In this document: one piece after another, positions 39,951 through 49,000 of the stretch
Layout: each line of letters starts with the position of its first letter
Numbering within the stretch: the stretch's first letter is position 1
NCBI GenBank assembly: GCA_963662155.1
Contig: OY759271.1
Coordinates: 38,869,581-38,933,580 of the forward strand
Length of the DNA stretch: 64,000 bases
Source of the DNA: Lamellibrachia columna
Lineage: Eukaryota; Annelida; Polychaeta; Sabellida; Siboglinidae
Direction of reading: 5' to 3'
Position numbers and translations under genes: made by a program
Notes under the pieces: model-generated
The model's input: the letters and a program-made list of their open reading frames with translations, nothing else
Database searches by the model: none
What the model was told of the DNA's origin: nothing

Positions 39951-40410
39951 GGGGTAAGACCACAGTTGACCTTCCTGTTTATTGTTTCACACGAATGTAG
40001 GGCGTATTAAATTGTAAAATGGTAACTTAATAAATTAATATTATGTGACATGAGTGCCTTTGAGCAGGAATATTCACAGGTTTGCTTGTAGAAGCTATTG
40101 GCTGTGAAACATTGCATTTTTTAAAGAGTTTAACTGGCGGAGGGATTTATGGGAATTTTTCTGCTATGGGCCCCGTGGGCGCATGAATACATGGCTATTT
40201 TTGTCAAAATTGATAGGCATCGCACGTCGGGGCGATTTAAAAGAGCTGGAGGCATGTGATTTTGATAAAAGTTGGTCAGTATATCAATGAGATGATGGCA
40301 GTTGCTGAGGACAATTTTAAGAATTTTTGATGGTCACGTTTTCTTATAATCAGACAAAACGTAAACATGGCCACCAATCCAATTCTCAACTGTGGTCTGA
40401 CTCCTACACT
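39951..40410. mobile_element. MITE-like repeat, copy 1
   Basis: Starts GGGGTAAGACCACAGTTGACC and ends with an inverted version, TCAACTGTGGTCTGACTCCTA, as in a short terminal-inverted-repeat element. A diverged copy of the interior lies at about 45,376-45,695 in the GBE1 5' flank. The first 39 or so bases also occur once more at 39,689-39,727. No coding capacity is seen. Confidence 0.55.
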
Positions 40411-40435
40411 ACCGCACCTCTCTCTCCCATGTGTA

Positions 40436-40527
40436 AATAGTGATAACAGAAATCAAAATTAATTCACAGAACATCGGTAACATTCTATATTTGTTATTTA
40501 CCCTTTATTTTATACAGTTGTTCAAAT
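40436..40527 (-). repeat. Extra direct copy of inner right TIR, next to LINE 3' end
   Basis: Shares GAAATCA(A/C)AATTAATTCACAG, GAACATCGGTAACATTCT and TTGTTATTTACCCTTTATTT with 44,921-45,019, and lacks a 12-base segment present there. It abuts the (CATA)n tail of the LINE. It is either a long target-site duplication made when the LINE entered the right arm, or a second copy of the element. Confidence 0.6.
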
Positions 40528-40615
40528 ACATACATACATACATACATACATACATACATACATACATACATACATACATACATACATACATACATACATA
40601 CATACATACATACAT
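40528..40615 (+). repeat. (CATA)n microsatellite, LINE 3' tail
   Basis: About 22 perfect CATA/TACA units directly follow, in minus-strand terms, the 3' end of the LINE at 40,620-44,517. Simple-repeat tails are typical of CR1-clade LINEs, so this is read as the element's (TATG)n tail. Confidence 0.85.
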
Positions 40616-40634
40616 CCTCTTCAGCTCTTCTAGG

Positions 40635-43450
40635 CTAGTAGCCATTTAGTTGGTCTTGACAATTGTTTGTGCGCATGGGTGGAAAGTTGTCATTTTGTTC
40701 AAAACTGTAAGCGCACCAGAATTTGTCTAGTCTTGATTTGAAAATATTTAATGAGGGCGCTGAAACTACATACTCTGTGAGGGTGTTCCACCGGTTTACT
40801 ACCCTGTGCCTGAAGTAATGCCTTCGTTGTCTTGCAGTCACGCGTTCTTTCTTGAGTTTCAGGTTGTGTCCCCTGGTTACCCTATTGTTGTCCAGCTCTA
40901 GTGGCATTTTATCAACTTTATAGATTCCAAGGAGATATTTGTACGTTTCAATCATGTCTCCTCTTGTTCTTCTATAGTAGAGGCTTGGGAGCTTAAGCGC
41001 CCTGAGTCTGTCACCATATTCGAGGTTCTTCAGTTCTGGGACTAGCTTCGTTGTTCGTCGTTGAATGTTCTCAATCATCTGTTGGTCTCTCTTGAGTGTT
41101 GGGGCCCAGACTACATTGTCATATTCTAGAATAGGTCTGACCAGGCTGGTGTATAGTTTTTTCATGGTTGGTCCATCCAGGTATATAAATGATCTTGGCC
41201 TAGCATTTTGTTGGCTTTGTTTGCTACCATCTCTACTTGTTGATCAAACTTTAAATCACGGTCTATTTGCGCCCCCAAGTCTCTCTCATTTGTGGTCTCC
41301 CCCAGAGTTGTATCTTTTCCACCACTGGTTATAGTATAGTTGTAGTGGTGGTTGTATTGTCCCAGATGCATAACTTTGCATTTCTCCTCATTGAAGCGAA
41401 GCTGCCACTTTTTAGTCCATGCTTGTAGTTGTCTTAGGTCTTTCTGTAATGTTACTTGGTCAGATTGAGCAGTAATTTGTCGGAATATCTTGGTATCATC
41501 AGCAAACATGTGAATAGGTGAGTCTAGCACATCAGGCATGTCGTTAATGTAGCAGACAAAAAGCATTGGCCCAAGTACGCTTCCTTGCGGAATGCCGCTC
41601 GTGACGGGAGACCATGATGATTTGCTACCATTGACGAGAACACGTTGGCATCGTCCCTCCAGGAAGGCTGCAATCCATTGCAGCACCTTGCCACCTATCC
41701 CGTATCCTGCCAACTTAACTAGCAGCCTCTGGTGTGGGACCGTGTCGAGTGCTTTGGCACAATCGAGGTAAATTGCATCCACACTATCTCCCTACTCTAT
41801 GGCTTCCGTCCATTTATCAAGAACCTCAAGTAGCTGTGTAGTGCATGAGCATCCATGCACGAAGCCATGCTGAAGACTTGACAGTAGGTTGTTTCTTGTC
41901 ATGTGCACCATCACTTCATTTCTAACCAACTTCTCCATCATCTGGCAGGCTACAGAAGTGAAATATATTGGGGTGATGTTTCCCTCTTTCCAGTTCTGTG
42001 GTAAAGTCCCCTCAGCAAGTGATTTGGTGAATATTTTTTGGAAAGGTTCTACTAGCTCATCAGTCAAGTCAACCAGAAGACGTGGATGGAGCACACCCGG
42101 TCCTGGTGGTTTTGTAGTCTTTAGTGTCTTCAAAATCTTCTCAACTTCCTTGTTTGTGATCAGAAAGTCAGTCAGCTCTGTGTTGTGCAGTCTATTCTCA
42201 AATGTGGGGATGTTGTCAATGCTTTCTAGGGTGAAGACACTTGTGAAAATGGCATTGAGTACTTCGGCTTTGTCGACATCAGTCTCAGCCATTGTCCCAT
42301 CCAGACGCTCAAGATCAGCCACTGCTGAACAAGTCTTCAAAGCTTTAGGATTGGCCTTAGCTTCCCTGGCTATCTGTCTCTCGAAATCTCGGACTGCCTT
42401 TCTCACCTCTGTCTTGACTCTGTTTGATGCTCTTCTATATTCAATATAATTCCGTTCATTTCTGGTCTCACGGTATAGCATATATGCCTCAGTCTTTCTC
42501 TTAACTGCTGTGATGGTCTTGTTATTTGTCCAAAGTGGTTTGGCTTTTCTTGCTTTACTTCCCATTGTGTATGTTGGTATATGTTTGTTGGATGCATTCC
42601 TTATGGATTCCTCAAGGATTGCCCAGCATTGCTCTATTGATTTATCTCTAAAATGTTCATTCCAGTTCCTAGAGGTTATCATTTATCTCATTTCTTTGTC
42701 ATTTCCTTTGTCATATCTGTATTTGTCGACCCTAGATTTAGTGGACTTGGTGTAGCAACAAAAGTTGAAATTCAGTAGTGAATGGTGGCTCTTTCCTATT
42801 GGTGCCAGGTACTTAAGTTTCTCGATCATGTCCTCTTCGTTGGTGAATATCAGACCGAGTGTGTTTGGTGTGTTGTTTCCTCTATAGTGAGTGGGCTCAG
42901 TCACATGCTGGGTCAGGAAGGATTCCCGGACAGCTTCCATAAAGATGGTGCTTGGGTGGTTGCTATCAGGTGGTGAAGTGTTCTCACGCCAATTGAGGCT
43001 TGGATTGTTCAGGTCACCAAATATCAGTACATGTGAGAAACCTAGATTGTTTGCTTTTTTCAATGTATCATTTATCTTTGCATCATTTGTGACATTACTG
43101 TTTGGTGATCTACAGATACAGCCGATCAGTAATTTGTCATTTCTCATTAGTTTGGCTTTGCACCATACGCTCTCATCTCTGTTTGTGTCGGTCATTTCTC
43201 TGCCTTCAGTGGCCCCAAGAGACTCATGTGTGTAGATACTCCTCTCTTTGCGCAATTCAAATTTTCAAAAAACTTGTATTTTTTTATGACCAGTTCTGCT
43301 TCCTGTGTTTGTACTTTACGGTTTTTTGGCACCACCTCATTCACTCCGATCACCAAAGGGTTTTACTCTCCTATCATCACATTTAACTCATTTCTTTTGT
43401 TCAACAACGAGTCAGCATTAAAGTACATACAATTCATACAACTATTTACA
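40635..43450 (-). pseudogene. CR1-type LINE ORF2 (endonuclease + reverse transcriptase), inactivated
   Basis: Read from 43,450 downward. The endonuclease start (YFNADSLLNKRNEL) is in one frame. Then 43,255-42,683 carries CICRSPNS, FGDLNNPSLNW and a weakened GKSHHSL where SDH is expected. After a stop at 42,683-42,685 the same frame continues through the linker (KPPGPGVLHP, GTLPQNWKEGNITPI). About a dozen residues of the NYRPVSLTS block are missing near 41,962, and another stop lies at 41,792-41,794. Next come [19 protein letters not shown] (catalytic Asp pair intact) and RFNEEKCKVMHLG. A frameshift near 41,170-41,190 leads into LYTSLVRPILEY, IQRRTTKLVPEL and RVVNRWNTL. The lesions are a frameshift in the endonuclease, two stops, one deletion and a second frameshift. 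It is close to the LINE that seeded the satellite. Confidence 0.9.
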
Positions 43451-43668
43451 TTGCTGGTTGAGTTTACTCTTTGTTGACAGAATGACCTTGTTGTGGGTCT
43501 CCCTCTTTCCTTGCTGTGGGTTTTCCTCCTTCCTTTTGTGGCGCTCCCTCCTTCCTTTTGCGTTTTTTTCTGTTGCGTTGCATTTCTGCCCTCTCTAAAG
43601 GGGTGGCATCGCGTTTTAGGAAGATACTCTAGAATTTCTTGTTTTCTGACTTAGCTAGCAGTCTTGCC

Positions 43669-44517
43669 TTACTCAGGATCAGTGTCCTCATTTGTTTTCA
43701 CTTTGATTCTTAGTGGCTTGGGTTTCTCTTTATCTGTTGACTCGCTGTTCGTGCGTGTTTGCAGCCGTGTCACTGCAACCACTTCAATGTCGTCCAGTTT
43801 CAATTCTCGACACAGCTGTAGAAAGCTTTCTCGGTCATGTTGCTTCCTGTTATCTGGTTCATCCGATTTGCTTCCAGGTACGTTGAAAGCAATGATGTTG
43901 GTTTTGCGTATGTCTCTCTGTGTTATTTCTCTTGAGGTTTCCTCTTTGTTACGCATTAGTTCAGACTCCATCATTGAAAGTTGCTTCCTCAATTCCTGGA
44001 CATTGCTAGAGTTTGAATTTGGCTCCCCTAGTGTTTCCTTTAGACTAGTCAGATCTTCTCGCAGGTCTTTTATCGTGGATATGTCATCTTTCAGTCTCTT
44101 GAGATCAGTAACATCTTCTGTCAGCTTGTTGACTCTGGTGTTGACAGATTTTATATCTCCTTTCAACTCACTCTTCACTTTCTTGATTTCTTCCATTGCC
44201 TTCGTCATGTAGTGTTTACATCTATCTTCAATAAGCTCGTCTGTTTAGGCTGCTTGTATAGCAGGACCCCGGCATGTGATGCAGAACCAGTTCATATCGT
44301 CATCTTTCACTAAGTTGAACTTTGCTTATGATATATTTGCACAAACGAGGCAAATCCATTTTGCACATCGTTCGCATTGTAACATCTTATCAACATGTTC
44401 TGAACATGTGTCGCATAATAGCTGTGTCTCACTGACACTGACCGATTTCTTTGGCTTCGTTGACGTTGAACTTTGTGATGAAGATCTGGACTTTTTCCTT
44501 CACCGGGGCGGGGCCAT
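43669..44517 (-). pseudogene. LINE ORF1 with PHD finger, coiled coil and RRM-like region, broken
   Basis: In one minus-strand frame: a Ser/Lys-rich lead, then a PHD-type Cys pattern (LLCDTC, CERC, WICLVC, WFCITC) at about 44,260-44,420. A coiled-coil stretch follows (KKVKSELKGDIKSVNTRV, LKRLKDDISTIKDL), then KTNIIAFNVPGS, which resembles the RRM-like core of LINE ORF1 proteins. PHD fingers in CR1-like ORF1 are established in the literature. In-frame stops within the finger (after ANIS) and after GPAIQAA, and a frameshift just after the ATG at 44,517, show it is dead. It lies 5' of ORF2 in the right order, so both belong to one element. The partner ligand of the finger is unknown. Confidence 0.8.
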
Positions 44518-44904
44518 AGTAGAAAAGTGATTTGCTTACCTCATAGACGCTGTCACTTGTTTCATTGAGACTTGTTACTCCCCGTAATTAACTGTTCAGT
44601 TATAAACACTTGAATTACTCTCAGGCCCACTGTTGGCACCGGTAGAAATCAGAACCGGTGACCTCTAACCTTACTTGGGTTGCTATGCGCGCCCGTTGCT
44701 ACGGACTCGGTGCCAAACATTCAATGCCTTTTCAGACGAAAATCTACGTTTTTTTGTTTCTTATTTAGGTATAGGTTTGCTGTGATAAGATCAGGTGGAT
44801 TTTATCTCCGTGTGTTAGTTATCATAATACCAGATTTCGTTGTAAGACTATAATTTGCAAGAAAAATACCGCACTGTTTTCTGAACTGCTACCGCTTCCG
44901 ACGC
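44518..44904. other. LINE 5' region and SINE-like trace
   Basis: Probable 5' UTR of the LINE. On the minus strand, about 44,650-44,672 reads AGGTCACCGGTTCTGATTTC, close to the B-box segment AGGTCACCGGTTCAAATCC pattern seen at about 50,730-50,746. It may be a second copy of the same tRNA-related SINE. Confidence 0.3.
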
Positions 44905-45089
44905 ATGCGCATAATAATATGCTGATAAAAGAAATCACAATTAATTCACAGAACATCGGTAACATTCTTACTGCACATGTATATTTGTTATTTACCCTTT
45001 ATTTTATAGTTGTTCAAATGTTGATAAATAAATCACAATTAATGCACAGACGCACGCACAATACGAAACGACGACATCATCATCAACAA

Positions 45090-45120
<31 letters not shown>

Positions 45121-45221
45121 GCATGTAAAGAAGGAGCGCAGAGATTGTATGAATTCTTGTTAATCCTTGCCCGCTTTTTCCGCCTTGTCTGCTTTTTCCT
45201 GCCCGCCTTTTAGTTCGTCCC
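44905..45221 (-). repeat. Right terminal inverted repeat
   Basis: Inverted partner of 38,561-38,790. It contains a (CAA)n run (45,079-45,120) where the left arm has GTTGTTATTGTGG. Near the tip it holds a repeated CCTTGCCCGCTTTTTCCGCC-type block absent from the left arm. Its inner part (44,921-45,019) is also repeated in direct orientation at 40,436-40,527. Confidence 0.65.
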
Positions 45222-45375
45222 CACTGTGCCCACTAGCTTATAGCTCAGATCGTTGTCACGGCCTCAGTTTGTATACCCAAATAAAGGGTTTACAAACGTT
45301 GTTCGCTGTTCCCGAGTAGACCAAATGAGCACTCTGCCGTTGAACATCTGCTGGCTTCGAAGTTTAACTACAAGG
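45222..45375. other. Spacer between TIR element and MITE-like repeat
   Basis: No gene, RNA or repeat recognised. Confidence 0.4.
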
Positions 45376-45695
45376 TCAAGGGTCAGACCACACTTGACCT
45401 TCCTGTTTCTTGTTTCACTGAGCAGGCATATCCACAGGTTGGTTTGTAGAAGCTACTGGAGGGATTTGTGGGAATATTTCTGCTATTGGCCACGTTGGCA
45501 CATGAATACAGGCTATTTTTGTCAATATTGACGGTCATCGCACGTTGGGCGTTTAAAAAGAGCTGGAGATATATGTCATGTTGACAAAACTTGGTCAGCA
45601 TGACAATGAGATGATGGCAGTTGCTGTGAAAAATTTTCAGAATTTTTGCTGGTCACGTTCTTATAATCAGACAAAACGTTAACATGGCCACCATG
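45376..45695. mobile_element. MITE-like repeat, copy 2, in GBE1 5' flank
   Basis: Same order of blocks as 39,951-40,385: ACCACACTTGACCTTCCTG, GAGCAGG, TTGTAGAAGCTA, GGAGGGATTT, GAGATGATGGCAGTTGCTG, CATGGCCACC. It lacks about 60 bases present in copy 1 and has no clear right inverted end. It ends about 270 bases before the GBE1 start codon. Confidence 0.55.
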
Positions 45696-45967
45696 GCAAT
45701 GCCATGGCACCTCTACCACAAAACCCATACAAACATAATAGTATTGTAGTTAAATGTCAATCGGTAAACAACATATCCAATCGGTTCTGCTTTGTAGTTA
45801 CTTTACGAATTATGGTAATTGGTGCTGTGACTGGGATTATAATAACTTTTACAGCAGCGCATATAATCTACGTGTTGCTGTTTACACGTCCCAAAACGGA
45901 CCAGCTACCGGTCACGTGATTATTCTGTTTCGTTCTTTTTATAGCTTCTTGTCCTTCACCTCTGATA
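45696..45967 (+). promoter_or_regulatory. GBE1 5' flank and probable 5' UTR
   Basis: This is the only non-repeat stretch immediately upstream of exon 1, so the core promoter and 5' UTR are expected here. It holds a CACGTG E-box (45913-45918), a TTTTTATAG stretch (45936-45944) and a pyrimidine-rich run just before the ATG. The transcription start cannot be placed from sequence alone. A direct-repeat element ends at its left edge (about 45,695). Confidence 0.4.
45911..45920 (+). promoter_or_regulatory. Palindromic E-box upstream of GBE1 start
   Basis: GTCACGTGAT contains the CACGTG E-box and nearly matches the 10-base palindrome GTCACGTGAC, known as a USF/MiT-TFE (CLEAR-type) binding site. It lies about 50 bases 5' of the GBE1 ATG, in a proximal promoter or 5' UTR position. 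Binding is inferred from the motif only. Confidence 0.35.
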
Positions 45968-46074
45968 ATGATGGAAAGTGGCGATCTTGTGCAACCAGCT
46001 ATGGTACCCGAGATTGATCGTCTGATCGAACGAGATGGCTATTTGGAGAAACACAAGGATGAAATCACAAGAAG
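45968..46074 (+). CDS. GBE1: GBE1 exon 1 (start codon, residues 1-36)
   Basis: This exon encodes an N-terminal helical leader beginning MMESGD and ending EITR plus two bases of an Arg codon. Two ATGs are adjacent. The second (45971) has A at -3 and G at +4, so either could be used, and the first is annotated. An in-frame stop at 45917-45919 with no ATG in between supports the start. The donor is AAG|GTAACA. The segment [15 protein letters not shown] matches the animal GBE1 pattern of a Pro/Tyr-Leu motif before the RRY motif, and continues across the junction into exon 2. Confidence 0.9.
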
Positions 46075-49000
46075 GTAACACGCCAGCGAATTGCTTTGAC
46101 TACTGTCTGTTTCGTATGTGTTGTCACTGTAGTTTTGTCGAGATCTGCCTCTTCGAACAAACAACCTTTGATTCGGCTAGCCTATGTCACATTCGCTAGG
46201 TGGCGCGCCAGTCTAACATTCTTAGCAAAAATTAATGTTGAACTTTAGTTTAGTGAATGAATTATGAACTGTTCATGACCCTAAGCCAAAGTTGGTCACA
46301 ATGCACAGACAGTTGTTGGGATCTTACGATTTTTAATTTCTATCGACTGGACAGGGTGATTATGTAGTTTCTGACCTGGTTCTAAACGCACGTCAACACG
46401 ACAGCGACAATGTCAACGTTCAAGGCTCAAGTGACAAGTCCTACTCCCAGGCCTCGGATCCCTTCACTAAATACATCTAGTTTATTATAGAATTTATATT
46501 AATACAAAAACCTGTCCTAAGTATAATAAGAATTATAGTGCCACAATGCTGCACATTCATAATTTCATCGAGCTGCAAACATTATTGTATACTTTGTAAG
46601 TTTGTAGAGATTACAACATGCACAACTTCACCTCCATGGCCATGCCAGACCACGAGATATGTTTCACCCAATTTTTTTCAGAAGGCCTAAGGATGTAAAG
46701 TTTTGTTGGCAATAATAGAGGCTACTGGAAATAGTGTATTTTTACTGCCAGATGGTGAATATGTCTTAATGCGAAGCATCCTGGGATCATAATCTTGCTT
46801 AACTTAACCTAGGCAAAGTCAATCGCCATACAATTTTTTTCTACCTGGCTGTTGCTGTTGTAAGGCGAAGTTCTTGCTCGGCGGAAACATAAGTATTTTC
46901 GTGAAACCTTACAAAAACACCATAAACAGAGCAATAAACACATCTTTCATGTCTGTATGCATTCTTATATGTATATCACTAAAGTTACCTGACAATAACC
47001 ATGTAAAAGTGTGAAATTATTACCTTTTTGTCAGAACACGTGCTTGTAAAAATTTGTGTATAACCGGATGTTGTTGTGAGCGAGATTACAAGATTTAACA
47101 AGATTTAACAAGATTGCCATCTCGAACAACAAGTTCCAGATGGCAAGTGGACAAGGAAGCCATTGGCTTATCGAGAGTCCAACAATTTTCTCATCTATGT
47201 GTAGCCCGCCCTTATCAGATATCTGTCAATTCTATTTTTAAACATATTCACACTACTAGCATTAACACAATCGTTTGGCAGTTTGTTCCATTCATTTATC
47301 ACCCTCTGTGAGAATGAGTACTTTCTCATGTCCAACCTACACTGCTCCTTAACTAATGCTGCTTTGTGTCCTCTGGTTCTACTGCCTTCTTTAAGTTTGA
47401 AGAACATATTCCTATCAACATCCTCATAACCGTTCACTATTTTAAACACTTCTATTTGGTCTCCTCTTAGTCTCCTGGTCTCTAGTGTTGTCAAACCACA
47501 TTGTAATAAGCGACTTTCGTAACTAAGGTCTCTTAATTCTGGAATCATCTTAGTTGCTCTTCGTTGTATTCTTTCTAGCTTATCTATGTCTTTTTTACGA
47601 TATGGCCTCCATGCTTGAATACAATATTCCAAATGTGGTCTAACTATTGCTTTGTACAGGGGTACAATTAGATGTTTCTCCTTATACGTGATAGTTCTCC
47701 TAATTAGGCCTAGAATTTGATTTCCTTTCGAAGCAGCAATCCCACATTGCTCTGAAACTTTCATGTCAGCATTAAATGTTACTCCTAAATCCTTTTCTTG
47801 TGTGGTTCTACCTAGTACAGCATCCCCCATTTTATATTCCTCGTCCATATTTCCATGTCCTATGTGTATACATTTACACTTCCCAAAATTGAATAACATT
47901 TGCCATTTTTCTGACCATTTAACTAATTTGTCTAGATCATCCTGTAAACTTTGTTTATCTGTATCATTAGTAACCCTTCTGAATACTTTTGTGTCATCTG
48001 CAAATTTGAGTACTTTGCTAGATATGTCATCCTCCAAATCATTTATATATATTAAAAACAGTATAGGGCCTAACACTGATCCCTGTGGTACCCCACTCAA
48101 AACAGATTTCCAGTTTGAAATCTTACCATCTACTATTACTCTCTGTCTTCTGTGTGTAAGCCACTTTTCTATCCAGTTGATTACATCATTGCCTATACCA
48201 TGGGCTTTTAGTTTAAGTAACAATCTTTGATGTGGCACTTTATCGAAAGCTTTCTGAAAATCTAAGTAGACAACATCCACTGGTGACCCGTGATCTACCC
48301 ACTTTGTAATTTCTTCTAAAAAACATAAGAGATTGGTTAGACATGACCTTGCTTTTAGGAATCCATGTTGAGATGTATTTATTAATTTATGTTTTATGAG
48401 GAATTCCACCATGTGGTCTCTAATTAATGTTTCAAGTAATTTACATACAACTGATGTTAAACTCACTGGTCTGTAATTTTCTGGCTTCTTCCTCGATCCC
48501 TTCTTAAACAACGGCGTAATGTTTGCTTCTTTCCATTCTGAAGGAACTATTCCTTCTTCTAGTGACAAGTTAAATAAGTTTGCAAGTGGTGTACTAATTT
48601 GATCAACAATTTCCTTTAGCAGTTTTGGTGGTATCCCATCAACTCCAGGTGATTTATTATCTTTCATCTTCTTAATTTTCTTTGCTATCATTTCAGGAGT
48701 TACAAATAACTGCCCTAAATATTCTGATGTATTGCCCTCAAATTTAGTCAATGGAACTGGAAGTGAGCTGATATCTTCTGTGGTAAAAACTGAGCTGAAA
48801 TACTCATTCAGGACCTCTGCCATTTGGAACCCATCTGAAATTATGTTTTCACTGTTGCTTTCCAGTGGTCCGACCTTATCTCGAACTTTCTGTTTACTCC
48901 TTACATAAGCATAGAAACTCTTGCTGTCATTTTTAATATTACCTGCCAATTTTTGTTCAAAGGTTCTTTTAGATTTTCTAATTTCAGTAGTAGCTAGGTT

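Larger units (their letters stand above)
38561..45221. mobile_element. Composite element bounded by long inverted repeats (TIR DNA transposon, nested)
   Basis: The left arm (38,561 to about 38,790) and right arm (about 44,905 to 45,221) are imperfect inverted copies. Both ends begin GGGACGAA when read inward. Shared blocks include AAGAATTCATAC, CTCTGCGCTCC, TTTACATGCGTTGTT, CTGTGCATTAATTGTGATTT, AAATAACAAATATA and AGAATGTTACCGAT. The arms differ by a short GC-rich expansion in the right arm and by many substitutions. No transposase is visible. The interior is filled with other repeats: SINE-like traces, a MITE-like repeat and a LINE. No clear target-site duplication flanks the ends. Confidence 0.65.

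Noticed and set aside
41889..42449. Plus-strand frame of 186 codons, and other plus-strand frames opposite the LINEs
   Set aside because: They are antisense shadows of LINE ORF1/ORF2 on the minus strand with no recognisable domains.
45704..45919. Small upstream frame of 71 codons before GBE1
   Set aside because: There is no family match, it overlaps the repeat edge and promoter region, and it ends before the GBE1 start. It is useful only as proof of an in-frame stop.
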